From: Candidatus Flexifilum affinis
Lineage (GTDB): Bacteria > Chloroflexota > Anaerolineae > Aggregatilineales > Phototrophicaceae
Direction of reading: 5' to 3'
Length of the DNA stretch: 64,000 nt
Assembly (NCBI GenBank): GCA_016713325.1
Contig: JADJPJ010000082.1
Span: 1-64,000, forward strand
In this document: positions 41,884 through 52,357 of the stretch, piece by piece
Layout: every line of letters starts with the position of its first letter
Numbering within the stretch: the first letter of the stretch is position 1
Program-made: the position numbers and the translations under genes
The notes under the pieces: generated by a model
What the model was told of the DNA's origin: nothing
Database searches by the model: none
What the model saw: only the letters and a program-made list of their open reading frames with translations

Positions 41884-42147
41884 CTCCGAAGATTACAAAA
41901 CAAGCAGGTAAACCGGAAATTATTATAAGATGGGATTCCTGGAGATTTCCACCACTGCCGGGATTCTTCACGAATTATTCGTGAGCCTCATCCTCCGCTC
42001 ATCCTCTTCTATCTGCGGTCTGGCCGGCGGGGTCGGGGCGGGGTACAGTTAGGCGCGAGCAGGTCTCGCGTCAAAGCCGGTTCGGGCCGAAGCCGGCTTC
42101 CGGCCGTCGGCCGCGAAGCTGAAGGAAAAACATCGAGAGGGCTGAAT

Positions 42148-42795
42148 ATGAAGCACGGGGAAACGCTTTCCCTCATTGAACAGTCGGGCATCGTCGCCAT
42201 CATGCGTGCGACCGGACCGGGGCCTCTGCTGGCCGCCGCCGATGCGCTGGTCGCGGGTGGGGTGTGCGCCGTCGAAGTCACGCTGACCACCCCCGGCGCG
42301 CTGGAGATTATCCGCGCCGCCGTCGACCATTTCCGCGGCCAGCTGGTCGCCTTCGGGGCCGGGTCGGTGCTGGATGCCGAAAGCGCCCGCGTCGCCATCG
42401 CCGCCGGCGCGCATTTCATCGTCTGCCCGACTCTGAGCCTGAATACGATCGCCGCCTGCAAGCGCTACAGCATTCCGGTGCTGCCTGGCGCCTACACCCC
42501 GACCGAAATCCTCACTGCCTGGGAAGCGGGCGCCGATCTGGTCAAGGTGTTCCCGGCCGACATCGGCGGACCGGCCTACCTCAAGGCGGTCAAGGCGCCG
42601 CTGCCGCAGATTAAGCTGGCGGCCGTCGGTGGGGTGACGCTGGACAACGTCGGCGAATTCTTCCGAGCGGGCGCGTCGGCCGTCGGCGTCGGCAGCTCGC
42701 TGATCAGCCAGGCGCTGCTCGACGAGGGGCGCTTTGACGAAATTGAGTCCCGCGCGCGCCGCTTCGCCCTGGCAGTGCAGCAGGCCCGCGGCTGA
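42148..42795 (+). CDS. eda: KDPG/KHG aldolase
   Basis: A 215-residue class I aldolase that splits 2-keto-3-deoxy-6-phosphogluconate (or 4-hydroxy-2-oxoglutarate) into pyruvate plus an aldehyde, the last step of the Entner-Doudoroff route. The catalytic glutamate is E43 in AVEVTLTTPG and the Schiff-base lysine is K133 in ADLVKVFPADIGG. FGAGSVLDAESA and AVGGVTLDNVGEFFRAGASA carry phosphate-binding glycines of the barrel. Length is normal for the family. The LysR-type gene begins 28 bp downstream and might control sugar-acid use. Other Entner-Doudoroff genes are not in the window. Confidence 0.92.
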   Translation: MKHGETLSLIEQSGIVAIMRATGPGPLLAAADALVAGGVCAVEVTLTTPGALEIIRAAVDHFRGQLVAFGAGSVLDAESARVAIAAGAHFIVCPTLSLNTIAACKRYSIPVLPGAYTPTEILTAWEAGADLVKVFPADIGGPAYLKAVKAPLPQIKLAAVGGVTLDNVGEFFRAGASAVGVGSSLISQALLDEGRFDEIESRARRFALAVQQARG

Positions 42796-42822
42796 GCACG
42801 GTTCGGTTGCGCGGAGCGGCGG

Positions 42823-43701
42823 ATGAATCTGAGTCAGCTTGAAGTGCTGGTGGCTATTGTCGACTCCGGCAGCCTGACCGAGGCGGGGGAAGCCGTTGGG
42901 CTGACGCAGTCGGCGGTGAGCTACTCCCTCAGCCGGCTGGAAGCGGAACTGGGCGTTACGCTTCTGGAGCGCGGCCGGCAGGGCGTCGTTATGACGCGGG
43001 TGGGCGCTGAGATCGTTCAGCACGCGCGGGCTGTCCTCAACCAGATTGAAGCGATTCGCCAGAAGTCGGCGCGTGATCGGGGCCTGTCGGTTGGCAAACT
43101 GCGCTTTGGCTGTGTGACGACCATCCCCCCACGCCTGCTGACCGGTATGCTGCGCGACTTTCAGCGCCGCTACCCGGATATCGACGTCGTGCTCTTCGAG
43201 GGGACGCCCCGCGAACTGCTGGATTGGCTGGAGACTGGCGTCATCGATATCGCTACAGTTGTCCGTCCGGATGGCTTCGCGCTGTCGACGTTGTTCCTTC
43301 ACGCGGAGATCGCCGCCATTGTCTCGACCCGGCACCGGCTGGCGCAGCAGGCGGAGGTCACGCTTCAGGAACTGGCGCAGGAGCCGTTCATCGGGCCGAA
43401 GGCCGAATATGGCGTGAACCCGCTGCTTGGTCAACAGACTCTGGTCATGCCCCGCCTGCGCCACGAGGTCAGCACCCCCGACACAATCTTCGCTATGGTG
43501 CGTGAGAATATGGGCGTGGCGCTGGTGCTGAAGATGCTGATCGATCCCGACGCCGACGGCATTGCCGCGCTCCAACTCTCGCCTCGGCTGTCGGCGGACA
43601 TCTATCTGGTCTCAAACATCCGGTCTCCGGCGGCAGAGGTGTTCCTGGAAAGCGCCTCCGTCTGGGCGAATGCGCATGGCTTTTCCGCTGATGTTTCATG
43701 A
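42823..43701 (+). CDS. LysR-family transcriptional regulator
   Basis: A 292-residue regulator. The N-terminal helix-turn-helix reads LEVLVAIVDSGSLTEAGEAV followed by SQSAVSYSLSRLEAELGVTL-type sequence (QSAVSYSLSRLEAELG). The effector domain from about residue 90 includes KLRFGCVTTIPPRLLTGMLR and IDVVLFEGTPRELLDWLETG with VIDIATV. It lies immediately downstream of eda on the same strand, so it may be co-transcribed with it and respond to a sugar acid. No inverted repeat of the T-N11-A type was verified. Confidence 0.92.
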   Translation: MNLSQLEVLVAIVDSGSLTEAGEAVGLTQSAVSYSLSRLEAELGVTLLERGRQGVVMTRVGAEIVQHARAVLNQIEAIRQKSARDRGLSVGKLRFGCVTTIPPRLLTGMLRDFQRRYPDIDVVLFEGTPRELLDWLETGVIDIATVVRPDGFALSTLFLHAEIAAIVSTRHRLAQQAEVTLQELAQEPFIGPKAEYGVNPLLGQQTLVMPRLRHEVSTPDTIFAMVRENMGVALVLKMLIDPDADGIAALQLSPRLSADIYLVSNIRSPAAEVFLESASVWANAHGFSADVS

Positions 43702-43797
43702 ACTGATGTCATGTAAAGCATCAGCAGGTTGATTAGGAGTCATGCAGCGGCTGGAGTATGCTGGCATCAGTGGAAGTCAATACGCTGGTGAAAGCCC

Positions 43798-44814
43798 ATG
43801 CTCAGTCAGATCTTCAACGCCGTCATACGCGGCGGTGGCCGGGAACAGTCCGCACCCTCACTCGATAAGCTGCTGGAGGGAATGGACCAGCACCTGGAAA
43901 ACTTCGAGTCGCTGATCCAACCGGCCCCCACGTCCAAGCCGCGCACCCCGTTCGATGCCCATCTGCCGAAAGAACAGATGACCCTCGCCAACCTCACTCC
44001 GCGCCAGAAGCTGCGGGTGGTGCCGAAAATGGTGCCGCTGGTGCTCAACATGCAGCGCGCCGCCCGCCTGTATGACGGCAAGTATCGTCCCCGTGCCAGC
44101 AAGGCCTCGCCGGAATTTATCGCCGATCTGGAAGCGCTGGCCAAAGCCGCCGGCGCCAGGGACATCCGCTACGTCAAAGTGCCGCCCAACGCCATCTTCA
44201 AGGGCAAGGGTATCCCGGAGCCCTACGCCATTGTCTACACCGTGGAGATGGACAAAGCCCCGATCGACACTTCGCCGAGCTTCGAGTCGCAGCTCGAAGT
44301 CATGCGCGGCTACAAGAACATGTCGGTGATCGGCATGAAGCTGGCCGGCACTCTGCGCCGCCATGGTTTCGCCGCCTACCCCGGCACCGCGCTCGGCGGC
44401 CTGACCGACTACGTGCATCTGGGCGAGCTGGCCGGCCTGGGCGCAGTCGGCTACCACGGACTGCTGATCACGCCGGGCGAGGGGGCGCGACTGCGCATCA
44501 ACACCCTGTACACCAACATCACCAACCTGCCGCTGGCGACGGAAAAAGAACACCTCTGGGTGCGCGACTTCTGCGCCATGTGCCACAGGTGCGTGCGCAA
44601 GTGCCCGGTCAATGCCATCTACGATCGGCCTGCCCCGCGCGGCGACGGCGGGATGCAGTGCATCGATCATGCGAGCTGCCGCGAGTACTTCACGCGCAAC
44701 TATGGCTGCGCAGTCTGTCTGGCGGTATGCCCCTTCAGCCAGGTGGGCTACGAGAAGGTCAGGGAGCGCTTCAAGGGCAACCCCGCCGCGCCGCAGTTCC
44801 GCATCCCGGTCTAG
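43798..44814 (+). CDS. Fe-S protein related to reductive dehalogenase/QueG
   Basis: A 338-residue protein with two C-terminal [4Fe-4S] sites: CAMCHRCVRKCPVNAIY and, after CREYFTRNYG, CAVCLAVCPFSQVGYE. The preceding domain contains AYPGTALGGLTDYVHLGELA and GLGAVGYHGLLITPGEGARL, the cobamide-binding pattern shared by QueG and reductive dehalogenases. There is no twin-arginine signal and no RdhB anchor gene nearby, and QueG's full architecture is not matched. It is thus a cytoplasmic QueG/RdhA-like paralogue; some relatives are annotated as such without known substrates. Start ATG 43798. Confidence 0.85.
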   Translation: MLSQIFNAVIRGGGREQSAPSLDKLLEGMDQHLENFESLIQPAPTSKPRTPFDAHLPKEQMTLANLTPRQKLRVVPKMVPLVLNMQRAARLYDGKYRPRASKASPEFIADLEALAKAAGARDIRYVKVPPNAIFKGKGIPEPYAIVYTVEMDKAPIDTSPSFESQLEVMRGYKNMSVIGMKLAGTLRRHGFAAYPGTALGGLTDYVHLGELAGLGAVGYHGLLITPGEGARLRINTLYTNITNLPLATEKEHLWVRDFCAMCHRCVRKCPVNAIYDRPAPRGDGGMQCIDHASCREYFTRNYGCAVCLAVCPFSQVGYEKVRERFKGNPAAPQFRIPV

Positions 44815-45062
44815 GTCAACCCGGCAGTGCACCCATCGACGTAATTTCTCCGGCGAATTCCGCCATCATACTCTCTGGGGCAGATCCCCTGGTCAACCGA
44901 TTTACAGGAGGTTGGCCACCGGCCCGCCTCACTTAGCGCGGTTATTAATTAAGGGCAAAAAAGAACCGTCATGCGTACAATAAGAATACTGCTTAAATTG
45001 ATGTGAAAAGAGGCTCGGGCAAGGGCATTGAACTGCTGCTCGAGGCGCGATGAGAGGTCAGG

Positions 45063-46985
45063 ATGGTGCCCAGCGAATTCACAGACACGGTCAGGTCGGC
45101 CAAGGGGCACGAAAGTGCGCACGGCACCCAGCCGACCAGAGCCGCGAACTTCCTCGAAAGCAATGCATGGGTGCTGAGGCAGATTGTCGAAACCAGCCCG
45201 CTAGCCATCATGATCGTCGATGCCCAGGTCTCGGATAAGCCGATCGTTTACGTCAACGCCGCTTTTGAGCAGTTGACCGGCTACACGGGCGAAGAGACGC
45301 TCGGCCGGAATGCCCGCTTTCTGCAAGGGGAAGATCGCGATCAGGAAGGAGGCCTGATCCTTCACGAGGCCGCTCAAAACCAGGTGTCGTGCACGGCTAT
45401 CCTGCGCAACTATCGCAAGGATGGCCGCATGTTCTGGAACGAAGTTCACCTGGCCCCGATCCGCGACGCAGACGGAACCGTCACCCACTTTGTGGGCCGG
45501 CAGCAGGATGTTACGGCGCGCCACGACGCGGAGCAGGCTCTGGCGCGCAGCGAGGCACGCTACCACCAGATCTTTGACAGCAACAGCGCCGTCAAGCTGG
45601 TCGTCGACCCGCGGACCGGTCGCATCGCGGATGCCAACGCGGCCGCCTCCGACTTTTACGGTTATTCGCGCGAGCAGCTCAAGACGATGCGTATCCAGGA
45701 TATCAACACGATGACGGATTCCCAGATCCGGCAGGCGATGCTCCAGGTGCAGTCTCATGGGCGCAAGCATTTCGAATTTCAGCACCGGCTCGCTTCCGGC
45801 GAAATTCGCGATGTCGACGTCTATTCCAGCCCCGTCGACACGCCAGAGGGACAGATGCTTCATTCGATTCTGATTGATGTCACCGCCAAGCGTCAGGCGG
45901 AACGACGTTATCGCTCCCTGTTCGAGCAGTCCAACGACGCGGTGTTCATCATCGGATTGGATGGCCGCTATCTCCAGGTCAACCAGCGTGCCGCCCAGAT
46001 GCTCGGCTATTCGGTCGAGGAGCTGACTGCGCTGGGCTATCAGGAGACGGTCGATGCGCGTATGCACGCCGACGTCGAGCGCGTCGTTGCCCGCTTGCTG
46101 GCGGGGGAGCACGAGCCGCCGCATGAGCGCATTGTCCTGCGTAAGGATGGCAGTGCGCTCTCCGTAGAGATTAACACTGAAGTGGTGCGCGATGCCGACG
46201 GAGCTCCGCTGCACTTTCAGGCCGTCGTCCGCGACATCACCGCTCGCAAGCAGGCGCAGAAGCGCGCCTTCGAGCTGGCTCTCGAAAAAGAGCGCATCGA
46301 ACTCCTGACCCGGTTTATCCAGAATGCCGCTCATGAGTTTCGTACGCCGCTGTCGACCATCTGCTCCGGCGCTTACCTCATGACGCGCATCGACGATCCC
46401 GAACGCCGCCGGGACAAGGCCCGACAGATCGAGACGCAGGTCTCACGGATCACCAAGCTGATTGAGATGCTGCTGACCCTCATCCGTCTGGAGACGCTCG
46501 AGACGCTGCCGACCCATTCCGTGAACCTGTCCACTCTCCTGGAGTCCGTGAGCCATCGCTGCCTCACAACCTACGGCGATCGGCCGGAGTTGCGCATCAA
46601 TCTGCACCAACCCCTGCCGTCGATTGACGGCGACGCGGGGTATCTTTCGCAGGCGCTGGAACAACTGCTCGACAACGCCTATCGCTACACGCCGCCGGAC
46701 GCGGTCATCACGCTGGAAGCCGGGATGCGCGACAGCGAGGTGTGGGTAGAGGTTCGTGACACAGGACCCGGTATCCTGGCGCAGGACCTGATCCATATCT
46801 TTGAGACGTTCTGGCGGCATGACCAGGCGCATACGACCGAAGGCTTCGGGCTGGGCCTGTCGATCGTCAGGCGCATCGTCCAGCACCACGGCGGCACGAT
46901 TGACGTCGAAAGTCAGGTCGGCCAGGGGACAACCTTCCGCATCACCCTGCCGATAGCCGTAACAGATGTGAGCCAGAGCGGATAG
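45063..46985 (+). CDS. LOV-PAS-PAS histidine kinase A (Cys to Ala in LOV)
   Basis: A 640-residue soluble sensor kinase. Residues about 35-155 are a LOV-type PAS: the signature reads GRNARFLQ with Ala84 where photoreactive LOVs have Cys. The flavin contacts N116 and N126 (NYRKDGRMFWNE) and Q147 (FVGRQQDVT) are kept. Two PAS domains follow (about 160-280 and 285-400). HisKA has the phospho-acceptor H424 in AAHEFRTPLS. The ATPase has LLDNAYRYTP (N box), DTGPGI (G1) and GFGLGLSIV (G2). It is the first and most divergent of four tandem paralogues. No response regulator is nearby. Confidence 0.93.
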   Translation: MVPSEFTDTVRSAKGHESAHGTQPTRAANFLESNAWVLRQIVETSPLAIMIVDAQVSDKPIVYVNAAFEQLTGYTGEETLGRNARFLQGEDRDQEGGLILHEAAQNQVSCTAILRNYRKDGRMFWNEVHLAPIRDADGTVTHFVGRQQDVTARHDAEQALARSEARYHQIFDSNSAVKLVVDPRTGRIADANAAASDFYGYSREQLKTMRIQDINTMTDSQIRQAMLQVQSHGRKHFEFQHRLASGEIRDVDVYSSPVDTPEGQMLHSILIDVTAKRQAERRYRSLFEQSNDAVFIIGLDGRYLQVNQRAAQMLGYSVEELTALGYQETVDARMHADVERVVARLLAGEHEPPHERIVLRKDGSALSVEINTEVVRDADGAPLHFQAVVRDITARKQAQKRAFELALEKERIELLTRFIQNAAHEFRTPLSTICSGAYLMTRIDDPERRRDKARQIETQVSRITKLIEMLLTLIRLETLETLPTHSVNLSTLLESVSHRCLTTYGDRPELRINLHQPLPSIDGDAGYLSQALEQLLDNAYRYTPPDAVITLEAGMRDSEVWVEVRDTGPGILAQDLIHIFETFWRHDQAHTTEGFGLGLSIVRRIVQHHGGTIDVESQVGQGTTFRITLPIAVTDVSQSG

Positions 46986-47074
46986 AGGATCAGGATAAGG
47001 CCTGGTGGAACTCGTCACGCCGCCGCAACAGATCATCAACTCTTTGCGAACACTCAGGGTGTAGAATGTAAGAG

Positions 47075-47095
47075 CGCTCATAACCCCTATGAGCG
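47075..47095. promoter_or_regulatory. Inverted repeat upstream of kinase B
   Basis: CGCTCATA-ACCCC-TATGAGCG: 8-bp perfect arms, 5-nt centre, 71 bp before the kinase B start. TAGAAT at 47062-47067 could be a -10 box just upstream. Confidence 0.35.
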
Positions 47096-47165
47096 GCGAA
47101 CCCACCGCGCACTCTGGTCAGTGTGGGTGTTCGTAGCTGTTCGTAAATGAAGCGACGCCGAAGCG

Positions 47166-50100
47166 ATGATGCGCAACCCCATCCGAAAGTTTTTCAACGA
47201 GATCTTCCCCGGCATCGAAACGACAGTGACGCCGGCAGTACCTCCCGCCGACCTCGAAGCGCAACCGATCAGCCCCTGGATCCTTCAGCAGCTCGTCAAG
47301 AGCAGCCCGTTTGGCATGATGCTGGTCGATGTCCGTCAGCCGGACATGCCCATAACCTACGTGAACGCGGCCTATGAGCGGCTGACGGGCTACTCGGCCA
47401 CGGAGGCCATCGGCCGCCACCCGCACTTTCTGCAAGGGGAATATGGGGACGAGGAGAGCGGGCTGGCCATGCGTCAGGCTCTTGAAAATGGCGAATCCTG
47501 CACAGTCGTGATGCGCAACTATCGCAAAGATGGCGCGATGTTCTGGAACGAGGCGCATTTCGCACCGATTCGCGACGAACAGGGGCAAGTTACGCACTAC
47601 GTCGGCAAACTGCTCGACATCACCGCGCGCAAAGAAGCGGAGCTGGCGGTGGCCCGAAGCGAGGCTCGCTATCACCAGATGTTCGACAGCCACAGCGCCG
47701 TCAAGCTGGTCGTCGATCCAAACACCGGCCGCATCGCCGATGCCAATGCCGCGGCGGCCGACTTCTACGGCTATTCGCGTGAGCAGCTCCGGGCTATGCG
47801 CCTTCAGGATATTCATACGCTGCCCGAGCCAGAACTCTTCGATCATCTCCAAACGGCGGCAGCCCAAGAGCAGACCCATTACGAGGTTCAGCACCGGCTC
47901 GCTTCCGGCGAAATCCGCGACGTCGACGTCTACATCAGTCCGGTCGACACGCCGGAAGGGTGCTTCAACTACGCCATCGTCGTCGACGTCACGGCCAAAC
48001 GCCAGGCGGAGCGGTGCTACCGCTCGCTGTTCGAGCAATCCAACGATGCGGTCTTCATCCTGGATCTCGACGGCAGTCACGTCCAGGCCAATGCGCGCGC
48101 TGCGGAGATGCTCGGATATTCCCTGGAGGAAATGACGTCTCTGGGGTATCGCGACACCGTCGAGCCGTTGCAGCAGCCGGACAGTGCGGGTGTTTTTAAG
48201 CGTCTGCTTGCCGGGGAGCGCATCTCGCCCTACCAGCGCGTGTTCCGCTGCAAGGATGGCAGCCAGCTTCATGGCGAGATCAACATCGAGGTCATACGCG
48301 ACGCGGACGAAAAACCGCTCCACTTTCAGAGCATCGTGCGCGACATCACCCGGCGCAAGCGCATGGAAGAGGCTTTACGCCTGAGCGAAGAGCGCTACCG
48401 AGCAGCCATCGAGGCCAGTATGGATGCTTACTACCTGCTGGAGAGCGTGCGTTCTGCTGAAGGGGAGATCGTCGACTTCTGTATCGTTCAGGTGAATAGA
48501 AAAGCGGTTGTCCAAATGGGGCTGCCCCGCGAAACGCTGATCGGCGGTCTGATCTGCGAACTTTTCCCGATCAACCGCACCGGTGGCTTTTTTGAGCGAT
48601 TCAAGAAGGTGGCCGAAACCGGTGCACCGCTGGAGGCGGAGTACTCTATACCACCGGACCAGCCGGCCCCGGGCTGGTATCGTCACCAGGTCGTCCGCGT
48701 AGGCGATGGCGTGGCGATCATGAATCACGACATCACCGCACGCAAGCAGGCCGAAGAGGCCCTGCACCGCAGCGAAGAGCGCTTGCGGGTGATCATCGAG
48801 AATATCCCGATCATGATCGGTGTTTTTGGCAAGACCGGACGTTTTGAGTACGTCAATCCCGCCTGGATCGACCGACTGGGCTGGACGGTGGGAGAACTGG
48901 CTGCCTTTGAGGATCCACTGTCGGTGTTCTATTCTGATCCAGCTGTTCGCCGGCAGGGGCTGGACTTCATGTTGTCGGGCAAGATCGGCTGGCGTGACTT
49001 TGAAACGCAAACCAAATCCGGAATAGTGATCAATAGTCTCTGGGCCAATGTTCACCTGTCGTAGGGCAGAACGATTGGCTTTGGTCAGGACATTACCGAG
49101 CGCAAACGGATGGAAGAGGCGCTGCGTCAGAGCGAAGAGAAGTACCGGCTGATTGCCGAGAATACGTCCGATGGCATCGTGGTTTGGGACATACAGAAAG
49201 AAGCAATTACCTTCGCGTCGCCCAGTTACGAAGCGATGATGGGGCGCACCTTCGGCGACCTCGATAGGTCAGCCCTGGGAAGAACTTACGGCATTTATTC
49301 ATCCCGAAGACCGCCAAAAGGTTAATTCTTGCGTGGACGAAGCAATCCATTGTCACGACGACACCATAACCCTTCACTACAGAATCCAACATAGTGACGG
49401 TCGTTATTTTTGGCGGGAAGACCACACCAGGTTCCACTATGCGCTGGGTGGCGCCTGTATCACCGCTTATGTCATCGCCCGCGATATCACCGAACGCAGA
49501 CTGGCCGAAGCCCGAGACTTCGAACTGGCGCTGGAGAAGGAGCGCATCCACCTGCTCATGCGTTTCGCCGAGGTGGCCGCCCACGAGTTTCGCACCCCGC
49601 TGACCATCATCGGCACTGCCGCCTATATGCTGACCCGCCTGGACGATGCTGAGGCCCGGCAGCGCAAAGGGGAGGTCATCGACGGCCAGCTCAAGCGCAT
49701 CACCACCCTGGTCGACATGATGCTGACGCTCGTCAGGCTGGAAACGAGCGATCCGGCGACGCTCCGTTCGGTCAAACTCAACGAACTGCTGGCGCAGCAG
49801 CAGCGGCGCTGCATCGCCCAATATGGCGACCGGCCGGTTCTGCGCGTCGAAGCGCCGACCGATCTCCCGTCGGTCCTGGGCAATGACGCCTTCCTGGGCC
49901 AGGCGTTGAGAGAGCTGCTGGATAATGCCTATCGCTTCACACCTGCCGAGGGTCAGATCGCGCTGATGGCCGGCACACTGAACGACCAGGTGTGGGTGGA
50001 AGTCGCCGATACGGGGATGGGCATCACAGCGGACGAATTGCCGCACATCTTCGAGACCTTCTGGCGGCGAGACCAGACTCATACCACGGCCGGCTTCGGT

Positions 50101-50223
50101 CTCGGTCTGTCGATCGTCCAGCGTGTTGTCCAGCTTCACGGCGGCACGATCGCCGTTGAAAGCCAGCCTGGCCAGGGGGCCCGCTTCCGCATCACGCTGC
50201 CTCTGATAATTAGAATGGAGTAA
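47166..50223 (+). pseudogene. LOV-multi-PAS histidine kinase B, broken by stop and frameshift
   Basis: Restored, this would be about 1018 residues: LOV (about 35-155), five or six PAS domains, HisKA and ATPase. The LOV signature reads GRHPHFLQ with Pro86 at the Cys position, and the signalling glutamine is Leu149 (YVGKLLDIT). A TAG at 49062-49064 interrupts HLS-GRTIGFGQDITE, where the paralogue has LSDGRTIGFGQDIT. A further lesion is an extra base near 49263: dropping it gives DLIGQPWEELTAFIHPEDRQ in frame with the kinase half (from about 49270). The kinase half itself is intact, with AAHEFRTPLT, ELLDNAYRFTP and GFGLGLSIV. As it stands, no full kinase can be made. Confidence 0.85.
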
Positions 50224-50478
50224 TTTAGATAATATCTGGCCCTGCCAGTCCATGCAGTGCGCCAGAACCGATTCTTCTGGTTGACGGCAAAATCGCTGTT
50301 CGCTTTCCATCGTCACGGCCACATTCTTAAGTTGTTCACATATACCGTTCAGGAATACAATGAAGGCATGCGTCAAAATCGCGCCCTGGGCGTCGCGGTT
50401 GCTGGCCACTGCTGCCGCGCGCTGCTGGTCGGTTCTGCCGCTCATGTGGTTCATAGGAGATATCGCCCAGAGTCGACG

Positions 50479-52071
50479 ATGCACACCTTCATCCAGCGGA
50501 TTCTTGGAAAGCTGATTCCGCGTACTGCAAAGACGCCAACGATGCTGCCCGTTCCTTCTGTGGGTTCCCCGTTTCAGTCCAGACCCTGGATCCTGGAGCA
50601 GATTTTCGAGAGCAGCCCGCTGGGCATGATGCTGGTCGATGTTCACCAGCCGGACATGCCGATCGCCTACGTCAACGCCGCTTTCGAACGCCTCACCGGT
50701 TATACGTTCGCGGAAGTCGTGGGCCGCAATCCACGCTTCCTGCAAGGGGAGGATCGCGATCAGGACGGTGTACAGGTGATCCGCCAGGCCCTGGAGAAAG
50801 CCGAACCCTGCACGGTTGTACTGCGCAATTATCGCAAAGATGGCAGCCTGTTCTGGAACGAGGCGCATCTCGCCCCGATTCGTGACCCACAGGGCCAGGT
50901 CAGCCATTATGTCGGCAAGCTGGTGGACATCACGGAGCGCAGGCGCATGGAAGAAGCGCTGCGTGAAAGCGAAGAGAAATACCGCCTCATCGCCGAAAAT
51001 ACGTTCGACGGCCTGGTGGTCTGGGATGCCGTGAAGCGAACGATCGTTTACGCTTCTCCCAGCTACGATCGCATGATGGGGCGTGCCGTCGGCGCTTCGT
51101 TGGGCAAAAATCTGGACGATATTGTCGCGATGGTGCATCCCGACGACCGCCGGGGCGTCCGGGATCGACTGGACCAGGCCATGCGCGAGCGGGAGGAAGT
51201 GGTCAACTACACCTACCGTGCCAAACGCGAGGACGGCCACTTTGTCTGGCGCGAAAACCATGCCCGATTCCTCCATGCGGCGGATGGCAGCGCGGCCTAC
51301 GCCTACGTGGCGGTCCGCGACATCACGGAACGTAAACAGGCCGAGGCGCGCGAGTTCGAGCTGGCGCTGGAAAAAGAACGCATCCAACTGCTCACGCGGT
51401 TCATCCAGCATGCCGCCCATGAATTTCGCACCCCGCTGGCCATCATCGGCACCACGACGTACCTGCTGAACAGGCTGGACAATGCCGAGGAGCGGCGGCG
51501 CAAAAGCGCGGAGATCGATCGTCAGCTCATGCGGGTCAGCCGGCTGATCGACATGATGACGCTGCTCATCCGGCTGGAAACGAGCGATGCGTCGACCCTG
51601 CAGACGGTCAGGGTGAATGACCTGTTGACTCATCAGCATCGGCGCAGTGTCACGATGTATGGGGACCAACCGAGACTGCGCGTCGAGGCGCCAGCCGATC
51701 TGCCGGCTATTTTCGGGAAAACCGACGATTTGCTTGTGGCGCTGGAACATCTGCTGGACAACGCCTATCGCTTCACGCCGCTGGATGGAACCATTACGCT
51801 GGCCGCCGGAACTAAGAACGAGAGTCATGTCTGGGTCGAAGTTCGCGACAGCGGATCAGGCATCGCCCCGGACGAACTGCCGCATATCTTCGAGACCTTC
51901 TGGCGGCGCGATCAGGCCCACACCACGGCCGGCTTCGGGCTTGGTCTGTCGATTGTCCAGCGTATCGTCGAGCATCATAGCGGCGCGATCGAAGTCGAAA
52001 GCCAGCCCAGCCAGGGGACGCGCTTTCGCATCACCCTGCCTGTCGCTTCAGCGGGTTTCGGCCGAAGCTAA
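50479..52071 (+). CDS. LOV-PAS histidine kinase C (Cys to Pro in LOV)
   Basis: A 530-residue kinase, the shortest of the four. ATG 50479 (MHTFIQRILGKLI) fits the paralogues' N-termini; upstream in-frame codons do not. The LOV signature is GRNPRFLQ with Pro85 replacing Cys, and the glutamine is Leu148 (YVGKLVDIT), while NYRKDGSLFWNE stays. One PAS domain follows, starting EEKYRLIAENTFDGLVVWD. Then come HisKA (AAHEFRTPLAIIGTTTYLL) and the ATPase (LLDNAYRFTP, DSGSGI, GFGLGLSIV). The last PAS and the kinase core closely match the corresponding parts of B and D, which suggests duplication with domain loss or gain. Confidence 0.93.
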   Translation: MHTFIQRILGKLIPRTAKTPTMLPVPSVGSPFQSRPWILEQIFESSPLGMMLVDVHQPDMPIAYVNAAFERLTGYTFAEVVGRNPRFLQGEDRDQDGVQVIRQALEKAEPCTVVLRNYRKDGSLFWNEAHLAPIRDPQGQVSHYVGKLVDITERRRMEEALRESEEKYRLIAENTFDGLVVWDAVKRTIVYASPSYDRMMGRAVGASLGKNLDDIVAMVHPDDRRGVRDRLDQAMREREEVVNYTYRAKREDGHFVWRENHARFLHAADGSAAYAYVAVRDITERKQAEAREFELALEKERIQLLTRFIQHAAHEFRTPLAIIGTTTYLLNRLDNAEERRRKSAEIDRQLMRVSRLIDMMTLLIRLETSDASTLQTVRVNDLLTHQHRRSVTMYGDQPRLRVEAPADLPAIFGKTDDLLVALEHLLDNAYRFTPLDGTITLAAGTKNESHVWVEVRDSGSGIAPDELPHIFETFWRRDQAHTTAGFGLGLSIVQRIVEHHSGAIEVESQPSQGTRFRITLPVASAGFGRS

Positions 52072-52357
52072 TCTCAGGGCATCTGCTGTGGCATGGGCAC
52101 GACAGGTTTCCGCGTGGGCGAGGACGGGAGCGTGTTTGCAGCCGTCACCAGCGTGCGTGAACAGGCGTGATTGTAAGAACGCACCTGTGTGCGCTCACGA
52201 AAAAACGCCAAAGCTCGACTTTACAAACGGGTTCAATTACTAATCCGGGCGATCGCGGTAGAATTCCCTTAGGTTCGATTGCCCATGGGAGTTGTGGCCC
52301 AGGCGGGTATGCGCGTACACGCGGCCTCAGTTCACGCAGTCGCCGGAAGCATCGCAG

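Noticed and set aside
49207..51828. An 873-codon reverse-strand frame opposite kinases B and C
   Set aside because: An antisense shadow kept open by codon bias of the kinases; similar shadows lie opposite A and D.
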